A DNA stretch of 64,000 nt. It comes from an uncultured Lachnospiraceae bacterium (GTDB lineage Bacteria > Bacillota > Clostridia > Lachnospirales > Lachnospiraceae). The stretch's first letter is position 1; every line of letters begins with the position of its first letter. The notes under the pieces are model-generated. The model saw nothing but the letters and a program-made list of their open reading frames with translations. It was not told the DNA's origin and searched no databases. A program made the translations under genes and the position numbers. The DNA is taken from the NCBI GenBank assembly GCA_944383265.1, contig CALWOX010000002.1, positions 1 through 64,000 of the forward strand, given 5' to 3'. This document shows, piece by piece, positions 1 to 9,271 of this stretch.

Positions 1-59
1 AACCCTGAAATATCAAGCGTTTGAGAAGAAATACAAGACTTAAATGGAGATATAAGAAG

Positions 60-521
60 ATGATTAAAGTACTATTCGTTTGCCACGGCAATATCTGCCG
101 TTCACCCATGGCAGAGTTTTTAATGAAAAAAATGGTGTCGGACAGAGGCATGGCAGACAAATTCTATATTGAGTCCGCAGCGACAAGCACAGAAGAAATA
201 GGAAATCCTGTCCACAGAGGCACGGCAGGGATACTGTCAGGCCTTGGCATAGATTTTTCCAAAAAGAGGGCAAGACAGATGACACACGGGGACTATGAGA
301 GATTTGATTATCTCATAGGTATGGATCATTACAACATAAAAAATATGGAAAGAATATGCAAAGGAGACCCGGAGGGAAAGATACATCTGCTTCTTAAATT
401 TGCGGGAGAGGACAGGGATGTAGCTGACCCTTGGTATACGGGAGATTTTGATAGGACGTATGAGGATATAGATAAGGGACTCAATGCCTTCTTAAAATAT
501 CTTGATAGTGCAAAGAAATAA
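60..521 (+). CDS. Low-molecular-weight protein tyrosine phosphatase
   Basis: Small cytosolic phosphatase of the LMW-PTP/arsenate-reductase fold. The N-terminal P-loop CHGNICRS (residues 8-15) supplies the nucleophile Cys8 and Arg14. The general-acid loop is the DPW at about 123-125. The 153-residue length is normal for the family. An in-frame upstream start at 21 exists, but the P-loop normally lies within the first ten or so residues and a GGAGATATAAG ribosome-binding stretch precedes the ATG at 60, so 60 is preferred. The gene ends before a strong terminator, so it is probably the last gene of an operon extending left of the window. The physiological substrate cannot be read from sequence; family members in Firmicutes act on tyrosine-phosphorylated regulators or stress proteins. 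Confidence 0.9.
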   Translation: MIKVLFVCHGNICRSPMAEFLMKKMVSDRGMADKFYIESAATSTEEIGNPVHRGTAGILSGLGIDFSKKRARQMTHGDYERFDYLIGMDHYNIKNMERICKGDPEGKIHLLLKFAGEDRDVADPWYTGDFDRTYEDIDKGLNAFLKYLDSAKK

Positions 522-530
522 ACAAAACTT

Positions 531-562
531 GCGGCAGCTTAAAAGGCTGCCGCCAATTTTTG
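531..562 (+). terminator. Rho-independent terminator after the phosphatase
   Basis: An 8-bp perfect stem, GCGGCAGC with GCTGCCGC around a 7-nt loop, is followed by CAATTTTTG. It separates the phosphatase from murF. Confidence 0.85.
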
Positions 563-628
563 TTTGGAAAAATCCAACGTGAGTGATATACTGTGCGTGA
601 TATATAAATATTTGCGGGGATAAAACAG

Positions 629-2155
629 ATGGAATTATCAGTATCGGAAATATCGGCTGCCGTAGGCGGCAGCATAATATATGGAGATGAAAATATCAAG
701 GTAAAAAACATAAGCCTTAATTCTCAGGTCATGAAGGGTGATGACCTTTTTGTGCCTGTAATAGGTGAGAGAGTTGATGCCCACAGATTTATTCTACAGG
801 CGATTTCAAACGGAGCTGTGTGCAGCTTTACCTCAAGACATAAAAGCCTTAAAGATTTCAAAAAGGACTTAGGAGAAAACGAATCGGGATTTATTTGTGA
901 TGAGGCCTTTTCGGAAAATTCTGAAAAAACGGAAAAAAAGCCTCATAGCCTTACCCATAGCTTCGCTCTCATATCAGTCGATGACACCGTTGCGGCACTT
1001 CAGGTCCTCGGCGCTTATTACAGGGATAACTATGTGAAGATCCCCTTTGTGGGAGTTACAGGTTCTGTGGGAAAAACTACAACGAGGGAGATGATCGCCT
1101 CAGCCCTTTCCGCGGGATTTAGGGTATATGCCACAAAGGGAAATTCCAACTCCCAGGTAGGTGTTCCCATCACTGTTACAGAGACGGACAGCAATGCTCA
1201 GATAGGCGTTATAGAGCTGGGAATGTCAGAGTTCGGAGAGATGACTCGCATAAGCAATGTGGCAAAGCCCGATACAGCTGTCATTACCAATATCGGAATA
1301 TCACATATCAATCAGCTTAAGACGAGGGAAAACATCCTCATACAAAAGCTTCACATCACTGACGGTATGAAATCAGGCGGTGTATTGATACTCAACGGCG
1401 ATGATGAATATCTCAAGGATATTGATGCAAAAAAACTTCATGAATATGGAATAGCCGAAGACAAGGAGCTTAAGCTTTTATTTTACGGTACAGGGGAAAA
1501 TTGTGACTTCAGGGCACAGGATATAGTGCTTAAGGACGGATATCCTGAGTTTACCATAGTCGATACCCATACAGGTGAGAGAGCAAGGAAGAGCCTTTCT
1601 GTCATGGGCGACCATATGATACTTAACGCTGTGGCTTCTGTATGTGCGGCTTCTGTATATGGAATAAAAATTGAGGATTCCTTCTCGGCTCTTTCCGGAT
1701 TTACGGGAGTAAAGGGAAGAGGAGAGATATATAAGGTCTCAGGAATGACCATAATAGACGACAGCTACAATGCGGCGCCTGATTCCATGAAGGCGGGGCT
1801 TAAGGTGCTTTGGGATATGCCCTGCGGTAACAGAAAGAAGGCTGTGCTTGCGGATATGCTGGAACTGGGAGAGAAAGAGGCCGAGTACCACAGGGAGGTC
1901 GGAGAATTTATGGCTCAAAATGGTATATTGCCAGATGAGCTTTTGCTCTTGGGAAATCTCTCGGAAAATATTGCAAAAGGCCTTACGGAAAATCTGAGCT
2001 CAAGGGAAAAGACTCCTTCAATAAAGCATTTTTCCGAGCTTTCCGAGCTTATGGACTATTTGAAAGCTTCTCTTAAGCCAGGGGACACAGTGCTCTTTAA
2101 GGGCTCAAACAGTATGGGGCTTTCAAAGGCTGTAAAGGCGCTTTTAGAGGATTAA
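629..2155 (+). CDS. murF: UDP-N-acetylmuramoyl-tripeptide--D-alanyl-D-alanine ligase
   Basis: MurF adds D-Ala-D-Ala to the UDP-MurNAc-tripeptide, the last cytoplasmic step of peptidoglycan precursor synthesis. An N-terminal uridine-binding domain is followed by the ATP-binding loop GVTGSVGKTT (residues 142-151), the Mur-ligase central-domain motif ELGMSEFGEM, and the DDSYNAAPDSMKAG segment at the start of the C-terminal domain that is characteristic of MurF. At 508 residues it is longer than the usual ~450. Part of the excess is a Lys/Glu/Ser-rich stretch at about 72-108, before the ATP loop, which looks like a lineage-specific insertion. Start chosen at ATG 629 because the sequence MELSVSEIS aligns with typical MurF N-termini; a GCGGGGATA segment lies just upstream. 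Monocistronic or co-transcribed with priA 40 bp downstream. Confidence 0.93.
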   Translation: MELSVSEISAAVGGSIIYGDENIKVKNISLNSQVMKGDDLFVPVIGERVDAHRFILQAISNGAVCSFTSRHKSLKDFKKDLGENESGFICDEAFSENSEKTEKKPHSLTHSFALISVDDTVAALQVLGAYYRDNYVKIPFVGVTGSVGKTTTREMIASALSAGFRVYATKGNSNSQVGVPITVTETDSNAQIGVIELGMSEFGEMTRISNVAKPDTAVITNIGISHINQLKTRENILIQKLHITDGMKSGGVLILNGDDEYLKDIDAKKLHEYGIAEDKELKLLFYGTGENCDFRAQDIVLKDGYPEFTIVDTHTGERARKSLSVMGDHMILNAVASVCAASVYGIKIEDSFSALSGFTGVKGRGEIYKVSGMTIIDDSYNAAPDSMKAGLKVLWDMPCGNRKKAVLADMLELGEKEAEYHREVGEFMAQNGILPDELLLLGNLSENIAKGLTENLSSREKTPSIKHFSELSELMDYLKASLKPGDTVLFKGSNSMGLSKAVKALLED

Positions 2156-2195
2156 TATTTTAACTTAAGAATATTCGAAGCCAAGCTTTTCACAA

Positions 2196-4340
2196 ATGTC
2201 AGGAGGATATATTACGTATACAGCCGCTTCCGAAAAATTGAATAACAAAAAGGAGCTCTTTGCAAGAGTCATAGTCGACATATCTGCGGACGCGGTGGAC
2301 AAGTATTTTGAATACAGGATACCGGAAGCCTTGAGAGATACTGTGGGTATGGGCTCGTGTGTAAGGATACCCTTCGGCTCCGGAAACACCGAGAGGTCGG
2401 GCTATGTGGTTGGAATAACGGACACGCCTGATTTTGAGCCTGAAAGGATAAAGGACATAAGCTCATTAAAGGAGGACGCCTTTAATGTGGAATCCAAGCT
2501 TTTTGCCCTTGCGGCCTTTATGGCCGCAGAATACGGCTCAACCTACAGCCAAGCCCTTAAGACAGTGCTCCCTGTAAAGCGCAGGATAAGGAAAAATAAA
2601 AGGCGCGAGGATCCTGTAAAGAGGATGGATGAGCTTAAAAATGATATACCGGAGCTCTCACCAAATACGGAGCAGAGCCGTATAATAGAAGGAATAAGAT
2701 CCGAGTACGACAGCTTTATAAAGGAAAAAAATGACAAAGGCCGAGGACCGACTCCTGCACTGATACACGGAGTCACAGGCAGCGGAAAGACACTTATATA
2801 TATAAAGCTTATAGAGTATATGCAGTCCATAGGAAAGAAATCCATAGTGCTCATACCTGAGATATCCCTTGCCTACAGGACGGTTACGATACTTTCTTCA
2901 TATTTTAAGGGAAGAGTGGCGGTGCTGCATTCCAGACTTTCCGAAGGGGAGCGCTACGAGCAATATGAAAAGGCCGTAAACGGGGATATAGACATTATGG
3001 TGGGCCCAAGGTCAGCTCTCTTTACCGCATTTTCAGGCCTCGGACTTATAATAATAGACGAGGAGCATGAGCCCGCCTATAAGTCTGACATGGCTCCTCG
3101 GTATGACGCTGTGGAAGTGGCCTTAAAAAGAGCGGAGCTTGAAGGCGCTATGCTTGTTATGGGTTCCGCCACACCTTCGCTTTCATCCTATGAGAGAGCC
3201 CTGAGGGGAGAATTTAAACTGTACAAGCTTAAAGAGAGAGCAGTGGAGGGCGCTGTCCTCCCCAAGGTGTACGTGGCGGATATGAGAGAAGAACTCAGGA
3301 AGGGAAACAGGACTGTGTTTTCCGACAAGCTTCATGAGCTTATGAGCGACAGGCTTAAAAAGGGGGAGCAGATCATGCTCTTTCTCAACAGGAGGGGTTA
3401 TGCGGGCTTTGTATCCTGCAGATCCTGCGGAAAGGTAATGAAGTGCCCGCACTGCGATGTGTCTCTCACAGCCCACAATAACTGGTACTTCGATAAAACT
3501 ACGGGAAAAAGAGAGGGAGCTCTTTTAAGCTGTCATTACTGCGGCTACAAGACATATATACCAAAAAGCTGCCCGGAGTGCGGCTCAAAATACATAGCGG
3601 CCTTCGGAACGGGTACTCAAAAGCTTGAGGCAATGACAAGAGAGGCCTTTCCCGAGGCGAAGATACTGAGGATGGACTCTGATACTACAGCGAAAAAGGG
3701 AGCCCATGAGAGGATACTCGCTGATTTTGCGGCGAAAAAGGCGGATATACTTATAGGCACACAGATGATAGTAAAGGGACATGACTTTCCCAATGTTACA
3801 TTGGTAGGCATAATAGCGGCGGATCAGAGCCTCTTTGCCTCGGAGTATGACTGCGCGGAAAGGACCTTTGAGCTTTTAACTCAGGCTGAAGGCAGAGCGG
3901 GAAGAGGTGACATAAACGGAGATGTGGTGGTCCAGACCTACGACCCTTCACACTATGCCATAGTCAGTGCGGTAAAGCAGGACTATGAAGGCTTTTTCGA
4001 GACTGAATCAGGCTTTCGGAAACTGATGGGATACCCTCCGTATGTAAACATGATATCTGTAATGCTTTCATCAAGGGACGAGGGCTTTTTAAATGAGGTG
4101 AGCAGCAGGCTCGAGTCGGCGATACGGACCTCTTTTTCGAGCTCAAGGCTCCCCATGGGTACGCAGATAATAGGGCCTCTCAATGCGGGAATTTACAAAG
4201 TTAATGATATCTATAGAAAAATTTTATATTTAAAGCATCCGAATCATGATATAATAATTAGAATTCGTGAGTCTGTAAAAACTTTTGTGCGAAACATGGA
4301 CAAGAATGACAGGATAAAGCTTCAGTATAACTGGGAGTAG
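2196..4340 (+). CDS. priA: Primosomal protein N' (replication restart helicase)
   Basis: PriA is the 3'-5' helicase that reloads the replisome at stalled forks. Visible features are the N-terminal DNA-binding domain starting near VIVDISADAVDKYFEY, Walker A GVTGSGKT (192-199), the DEEH box (288-291), and the zinc-binding module with eight cysteines at about 408, 411, 417, 420, 446, 449, 459 and 462. The C-terminal helicase half follows. The start is uncertain. ATG 2196 has no good ribosome binding site, while a perfect AGGAGG lies at 2201-2206, inside the reading frame. In homologues the protein usually begins only a few residues before the VIVDIS segment, which starts at residue 26 here. A non-ATG start between 2211 and 2240 is therefore possible (TTG at 2238, or ATT at 2211). 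Confidence 0.93.
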   Translation: MSGGYITYTAASEKLNNKKELFARVIVDISADAVDKYFEYRIPEALRDTVGMGSCVRIPFGSGNTERSGYVVGITDTPDFEPERIKDISSLKEDAFNVESKLFALAAFMAAEYGSTYSQALKTVLPVKRRIRKNKRREDPVKRMDELKNDIPELSPNTEQSRIIEGIRSEYDSFIKEKNDKGRGPTPALIHGVTGSGKTLIYIKLIEYMQSIGKKSIVLIPEISLAYRTVTILSSYFKGRVAVLHSRLSEGERYEQYEKAVNGDIDIMVGPRSALFTAFSGLGLIIIDEEHEPAYKSDMAPRYDAVEVALKRAELEGAMLVMGSATPSLSSYERALRGEFKLYKLKERAVEGAVLPKVYVADMREELRKGNRTVFSDKLHELMSDRLKKGEQIMLFLNRRGYAGFVSCRSCGKVMKCPHCDVSLTAHNNWYFDKTTGKREGALLSCHYCGYKTYIPKSCPECGSKYIAAFGTGTQKLEAMTREAFPEAKILRMDSDTTAKKGAHERILADFAAKKADILIGTQMIVKGHDFPNVTLVGIIAADQSLFASEYDCAERTFELLTQAEGRAGRGDINGDVVVQTYDPSHYAIVSAVKQDYEGFFETESGFRKLMGYPPYVNMISVMLSSRDEGFLNEVSSRLESAIRTSFSSSRLPMGTQIIGPLNAGIYKVNDIYRKILYLKHPNHDIIIRIRESVKTFVRNMDKNDRIKLQYNWE

Positions 4341-4449
4341 GATGTCAAGACACGAAATTTTGCAGGCTGTCCGAATAATAAGATTTTATGAAGAATCGGA
4401 TCAATAGGATCTTATCCGGAAACATAAAAGAAGAAAGAGGAAATTTACA

Positions 4450-4938
4450 ATGGCACTTAGAACGATAAGGACAGAGGGAGACCCCGTACTGAATAAGGTA
4501 TGCAAGCCTGTAAAGGAGATGACAGACAGGACAAGAGAGCTTATAGAGGACATGTTTGACACCATGTATGACGGAAACGGTGTCGGACTTGCCGCAAATC
4601 AGGTTGGTATCTTAAAGCAGATAGTGGTTATAGATGTGGAGGACGGAAATCAGTATGTTCTCATAAATCCCGAAATAATATCCGAGGAGGGAACGCAGAC
4701 AGGACAGGAGGGCTGCCTTTCCGTACCTGAGATGTCGGGTACCGTTACAAGGCCCCAAAAGGTAACTGTCAGGGCCTTTGATGAAAATATGCAGGAATTT
4801 GAGCTTACAGGTGAGGATCTCCTTGCAAGGGCTATCTGCCATGAATGTGACCATCTTAAGGGAAGACTCTACACAGAGCTTGTGGAGGGGGATCTTCACA
4901 ATGTAAATGACCCGGAGTATCAGGAAGACGAGGAATAG
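4450..4938 (+). CDS. def: Peptide deformylase
   Basis: Fe/Zn enzyme that removes the formyl group from nascent N-terminal fMet. All three family motifs are present: GVGLAANQVG (44-53), EGCLS (87-91) with the metal ligand Cys89, and HECDH (131-135) with the two ligand histidines and catalytic Glu. The length, 162 residues, is normal. The ribosome binding site AGAGGAAA precedes ATG 4450. It forms a translational unit with fmt 18 bp downstream: Fmt installs and Def removes the formyl group. The gene opens the def-fmt-yugP-rsmB-rlmN-prpC-prkC-rsgA-rpe run that is common in clostridia. Confidence 0.96.
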   Translation: MALRTIRTEGDPVLNKVCKPVKEMTDRTRELIEDMFDTMYDGNGVGLAANQVGILKQIVVIDVEDGNQYVLINPEIISEEGTQTGQEGCLSVPEMSGTVTRPQKVTVRAFDENMQEFELTGEDLLARAICHECDHLKGRLYTELVEGDLHNVNDPEYQEDEE

Positions 4939-4956
4939 ATCGGGAGGATCAGAGAT

Positions 4957-5919
4957 ATGAGGATTGTTTTCATGGGCACGCCCGACTTTGCAGTGGCAAC
5001 ACTTGAGGCCCTGTGCGAAGCCGGCTTTGATGTCATTGCGGCTGTTTCTCAGCCTGACAAGCCTAAGGGAAGGCATGGTATATTGAGCCCGACTCCCGTT
5101 AAGGAGAAGGCAATGGAGCTTGGAATACCTGTTTTTCAGCCTGAAAAAGCAAAAGACAGTGAATTCATAGAAAAGCTCCGGGAGCTGGCCCCTGATCTTA
5201 TAGTCGTCACAGCTTACGGACAGATCCTTAAGAAGGAGCTCCTTTCAATACCCAAGTACGGATGTATAAATGTTCACGCTTCACTCCTCCCCAGATGGAG
5301 AGGAGCTGCTCCTGTACAGTGGTCTATAATTGAGGGAGACAAGGTTACAGGCGTCACCACCATGCTTATGGACGAGGGACTTGATACAGGAGATATGCTC
5401 CTTAAGAAGGAAGTGGAGATAGGCCCCAAGGAGACAGGCGGAAGCCTTTTTGAAAAGCTTGCGAAGGCAGGCGGAGAGCTAATAGTGGAGACTGTAAAAA
5501 GGCTTGAGGCCGGAGAGCTTAAGAGAGAAAAGCAAAATGAGGAACTCATGACCTACGCTTCCATGCTTGATAAGCACATGGGAAAAATAAACTGGAACAG
5601 GGAAGCCGCGGAGATCGAGAGACTTATAAGAGGACTTGACCCCTGGCCCGGAACCTACAGCTTTTACGAAAAAAAGATGCTGAAGCTTTGGGATGCCGAT
5701 GTGATTGAAGACACAGAGGAGCTTTCAAAGGAGAGCAGTGTAGATACAGAAAGGGCTGAGGCGGGCTCTGTCGTCCTTGCTTCAAAGAAGGGCCTTGTTA
5801 TAAAGACAGGGAAGGGATTCCTAAAGATAAATGACCTTCAGCCTGAGGGCAAAAAGAGAATGAAGGCCGAGGAATTTCTGCGAGGAAGCAGAATATCCGA
5901 GGGAACAGTGCTCGGATGA
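4957..5919 (+). CDS. fmt: Methionyl-tRNA formyltransferase
   Basis: Transfers a formyl group from 10-formyl-tetrahydrofolate to Met-tRNAfMet for initiation. The N-terminal Rossmann-like formyltransferase domain starts MRIVFMGTPDFAV. The catalytic region contains HASLLPRWRGAAPVQW at about 107-122, carrying the conserved Asn-His-Asp type chemistry of the family (NVHAS segment). The C-terminal OB-fold tRNA-binding domain begins around residue 210. The 320-residue length is normal. GGGAGGATC lies upstream of the ATG. It follows def closely. Confidence 0.96.
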   Translation: MRIVFMGTPDFAVATLEALCEAGFDVIAAVSQPDKPKGRHGILSPTPVKEKAMELGIPVFQPEKAKDSEFIEKLRELAPDLIVVTAYGQILKKELLSIPKYGCINVHASLLPRWRGAAPVQWSIIEGDKVTGVTTMLMDEGLDTGDMLLKKEVEIGPKETGGSLFEKLAKAGGELIVETVKRLEAGELKREKQNEELMTYASMLDKHMGKINWNREAAEIERLIRGLDPWPGTYSFYEKKMLKLWDADVIEDTEELSKESSVDTERAEAGSVVLASKKGLVIKTGKGFLKINDLQPEGKKRMKAEEFLRGSRISEGTVLG

Positions 5920-5960
5920 TAAAATTTTACAGTTAGCAACATAAAAAAACAGGAGGAAAT

Positions 5961-6659
5961 ATGTATTTCGGTTATTATCCCTTTTGGGATACAACTTATA
6001 TTTTAGTGGTAATAGGAGCTATAATCAGTATGATAGCTTCAGCGAGAGTGAAATCCACCTTTGCAAAGTATGATAAGGTAAGGGCGAGATCATCTCTTAC
6101 AGGAGCGAGGGCTGCAGAGATGATACTGAGGAACCATGGCATATATGACGTTGAGGTAAGACATATCCATGGAGAGCTTACAGATTGCTATGTGCCTTCA
6201 AAGAAGGTGCTTAATCTTTCGGACAGCACCTATAATTCCACATCTATCGCGGCTATAGGCGTTGCCGCCCATGAGTGCGGACATGCGGTGCAGCACGCTG
6301 AGGGATATGCGCCCCTTAAGCTTTCAAACATGATACACCCTGCTTGCGCCCTCGGCTCAAGCCTTGCAATGCCTTTACTTATAATAGGCATAATAATGAG
6401 TATGCCTTTTCTCATAGACTTCGGTATACTTCTGTTTCTCTTGGCTGTGATCTTTCAGGTAATAACTCTTCCTGTAGAGTACAATGCCTCAAACAGAGCC
6501 CTTGCAACACTTGGGGACTCAGGAATGCTTGACGAGGAGGAACTTGTCGGTACCAAGAAGGTATTGAGGGCCGCAGGGCTTACTTATGTGGCTGCTCTTG
6601 CCGCATCACTTCTCTCACTTTTGAGACTTGTGCTTCTGGCAAACAGAAACAGAGATTAA
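5961..6659 (+). CDS. Membrane zinc metallopeptidase, YugP/Zn_peptidase_2 family
   Basis: Integral membrane protein of 232 residues with the zincin motif HECGHAVQH at 104-112, where two histidines and the Glu form the active site. A membrane segment lies at about 13-27, a hydrophobic pair at about 130-175 and another segment near 205-225. This arrangement matches the YugP-like family (Pfam Zn_peptidase_2), whose substrates are unknown. AGGAGG stands 8 bp before the ATG. It sits between fmt and rsmB as in many Firmicutes, so co-transcription is likely, but the link to translation is only positional. Confidence 0.9.
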   Translation: MYFGYYPFWDTTYILVVIGAIISMIASARVKSTFAKYDKVRARSSLTGARAAEMILRNHGIYDVEVRHIHGELTDCYVPSKKVLNLSDSTYNSTSIAAIGVAAHECGHAVQHAEGYAPLKLSNMIHPACALGSSLAMPLLIIGIIMSMPFLIDFGILLFLLAVIFQVITLPVEYNASNRALATLGDSGMLDEEELVGTKKVLRAAGLTYVAALAASLLSLLRLVLLANRNRD

Positions 6660-6712
6660 TGAATAATATTATCAGATCCGGAAACACAAATTTATAAAGT
6701 TGATTCGGGTCA

Positions 6713-8149
6713 ATGTGGGGAAAACGAAAGGCTTTGACAAAAAATACTTTAAAAATAAAAGATTATCACATTAAGGACGCCTCCAATCCGAGGGAGGTCG
6801 CCCTTATTGTACTTTTAAGGGTGACAGAGGAAAAAAGAAAGAGTCATATAGCTCTGAGAGAGGCCCTGGGTACATCATGCCTTTCCGACAGGGACAGAGC
6901 CTTTGTGAAGAGATGCGTTGACGGCTGCCTTGATTATCTGATACTGCTTGACGCGCTGATCGACAGGTATTCAAAGGTAAGATCGGAAAAGCAGGATCCT
7001 GTCATAAGGGCAATTTTAAGGCTTGCGGCCTATCAGCTTAAGTTTATGGAAAAGGTTCCCGACAGCGCAGCCTGCAATGAATCCGTAAAGCTTGCAAAGC
7101 TCCACGGCAAGACAAGACTTTCAGGCTTCGTGAACGGCGTCACCAGGAATATGGCAAGAGATAAGGCCGCAGGAGCGGATAAGTTTTACAGCTTTCCCAA
7201 GATAACCGAGAGATATTCAATTCCCGTTTGGCTTTATGAGAGGCTGGTTTCCGAGTTCGGTAAGGAAAGAGCCGGTATCTGCGCCGAGAATTATCTTTTG
7301 GAGCGCCCTGTTCAGGTAAGATTCAACCTTTCCCGGGGCACCGAGGAGGAAATAAAGGATTTAATAATTAAAGACGGCATAAAATCTGAGAAGCTCGATA
7401 TTGCAGGTATACTTAAAGAATCACGAGAATTGGGGCTGCTGATAGGGGATATGCCTGATATTAAGGATCCGGAGGCTCTTCCTGTTATATATGAACTCTC
7501 AGGCCTTAGAGGTATAGAAAATACGGAGGCCTTCAGAAGAGGGCTTATTCAGGTACAGGATTTAAGCAGTGCTCTTGCGGCAGCGGCCTTAAGGCCTAAG
7601 GCTGGTGAGCTTATAATAGATGTATGTGCGGCTCCGGGAGGAAAGAGCATACAGCTTGCCGATATGCTTTGCAGAGAAGGGAAAGGGACTTCGGGCAAGG
7701 TTATATCGAGAGATCTGACAGCGGAAAAGCTGAGACTCATAAAGGAAAATATATCAAGGTGCGGCTTTGAAAACATAATTCCTGAGGTAAGAGACGCACT
7801 TGATAAGGACGACGGATATTTACAAAAAGCCAATGCCGTTATGGCTGATCTTCCATGCTCAGGACTGGGAATAGCGGGAAAAAAGCCTGATATAAAGCTT
7901 AATGTAAGTAAAGAGGATATACCTGAGCTTGCAAAGCTTCAGGAGAGGATCCTTGATACAGTCAGCGGGTATGTGAGACCCGGAGGAAGACTTGTGTACA
8001 GTACCTGTACCTTAAGCCATGAGGAGGATGAAGAAAATGCCGTAGCCTTCTCCGAAAGGTGCGGCTTCAAGCTTTTGTCTATGACAAAGCTGCTTCCCTC
8101 AAAAAGACATGACGGATTTTTCATATCGGTATTTGAAAGGCCGATTTGA
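6713..8149 (+). CDS. rsmB: 16S rRNA (cytosine-5)-methyltransferase RsmB
   Basis: Methylates C967 (E. coli numbering) of 16S rRNA. The N-terminal NusB-like RNA-binding domain spans about 25-150. The SAM-binding motif DVCAAPGGKS lies at about 303-312. The catalytic cysteine motif is LPCSGLG near 380 and the second cysteine motif is YSTCTLS near 429. Relative to the textbook DAPCSG the motif reads ADLPCSG, a variation seen in clostridia. Start ATG 6713 is not preceded by a strong ribosome binding site, and the first 25 residues are a basic extension, so the true start could be slightly downstream. Length 478 residues. Confidence 0.93.
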   Translation: MWGKRKALTKNTLKIKDYHIKDASNPREVALIVLLRVTEEKRKSHIALREALGTSCLSDRDRAFVKRCVDGCLDYLILLDALIDRYSKVRSEKQDPVIRAILRLAAYQLKFMEKVPDSAACNESVKLAKLHGKTRLSGFVNGVTRNMARDKAAGADKFYSFPKITERYSIPVWLYERLVSEFGKERAGICAENYLLERPVQVRFNLSRGTEEEIKDLIIKDGIKSEKLDIAGILKESRELGLLIGDMPDIKDPEALPVIYELSGLRGIENTEAFRRGLIQVQDLSSALAAAALRPKAGELIIDVCAAPGGKSIQLADMLCREGKGTSGKVISRDLTAEKLRLIKENISRCGFENIIPEVRDALDKDDGYLQKANAVMADLPCSGLGIAGKKPDIKLNVSKEDIPELAKLQERILDTVSGYVRPGGRLVYSTCTLSHEEDEENAVAFSERCGFKLLSMTKLLPSKRHDGFFISVFERPI

Positions 8150-8203
8150 TAAGAGACCGGAGTTTATTACAGGATATTTTTAATCGGATGAGGTGATAAT
8201 AAG

Positions 8204-9271
8204 ATGTCTTCAGAAGCTCAAAAAAGAGATATATGCGAGCTTAATTCAGAGGAGCTTTCGGAGATCCTTATAAATGAGTTTTCCGAAAAGCGCTTCAGAG
8301 CCACACAGATATATGAGTGGCTTCATAAGAAAAAGGCCGCTGATTTTTCTGACATGACAAATATTTCCAAGGATTTAAGAGAAAGACTTTCCGAAGCCTT
8401 TCGTATTACTGTTATGGAGCCTGTGGAGATACTTACGTCAAAGAAGGACGGCACAAAGAAATATATAATGAGGCTTTATGACAATAATGTCATTGAAAGC
8501 GTATTTATGAAATATAAGCACGGCAACTCCGTATGTATTTCATCTCAGGTGGGCTGCCGTATGGGCTGCAGCTTCTGTGCTTCAACTATAGATGGACTTG
8601 TAAGGAACTTGAGCGCGGCGGAGATGCTTGCTCAGATATATGCCATTGAGAGAGATACGGGAGAGAGGGTCTCCAACATAGTGGTCATGGGAAGCGGAGA
8701 GCCTCTTGACAATTATGACGAGCTTGTAAGATTTGTGAGGATGATATCTGATGACCGCGGATTAAATATTTCTCAGAGGAATATTACTGTTTCCACCTGC
8801 GGATTAGTTCCCCGAATAAGGCAGCTTTCGGAGGAGGGGCTTCAGATAACACTGGCCCTGTCGCTGCATGCTCCCAATCAGGCCGTTAGGGAAAGGCTCA
8901 TGCCCGTTGCAAAGGCATATGAGCTTTCGGATGTTCTTAAGGCCTGTGAGTACTATTATGAGAAGACCAAACGAAGACTGACCTTCGAATATGCTGTTGT
9001 AAAGGGAGTAAATGATAACAGAGAAGAGGCTCTGCAGCTTGCAAAGCTTATTAAGGGGATGCACGGACATGTAAATCTGATACCTGTGAATCCTGTGAAG
9101 GAGCGCAGCTATGAGAGCCCGGATAAAAAGGACGTATATGAGTTTCAGGCTGTACTTGAGAGCCATGGCATAAATGCGACTGTGAGGAGAGAGATGGGCC
9201 GCGACATAGACGGAGCATGCGGCCAGCTTAGGAGGAGATATATAGAAAATGCAGGCATATGCACTGACTGA
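8204..9271 (+). CDS. rlmN: 23S rRNA (adenine-2)-methyltransferase RlmN (radical SAM)
   Basis: Dual-specificity radical SAM enzyme that makes m2A2503 in 23S rRNA and m2A37 in some tRNAs. The radical SAM cluster motif is CRMGCSFC (Cys118, Cys122, Cys125). The GSGEPLDNYD segment follows. The C-terminal ACGQL carries the conserved cysteine used in the methyl-transfer mechanism, near residue 339. RlmN rather than Cfr is favoured by the chromosomal housekeeping position. AGGTGATAA lies upstream of the ATG. The stop overlaps the next gene prpC by 23 bp, which implies translational coupling. Confidence 0.96.
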   Translation: MSSEAQKRDICELNSEELSEILINEFSEKRFRATQIYEWLHKKKAADFSDMTNISKDLRERLSEAFRITVMEPVEILTSKKDGTKKYIMRLYDNNVIESVFMKYKHGNSVCISSQVGCRMGCSFCASTIDGLVRNLSAAEMLAQIYAIERDTGERVSNIVVMGSGEPLDNYDELVRFVRMISDDRGLNISQRNITVSTCGLVPRIRQLSEEGLQITLALSLHAPNQAVRERLMPVAKAYELSDVLKACEYYYEKTKRRLTFEYAVVKGVNDNREEALQLAKLIKGMHGHVNLIPVNPVKERSYESPDKKDVYEFQAVLESHGINATVRREMGRDIDGACGQLRRRYIENAGICTD

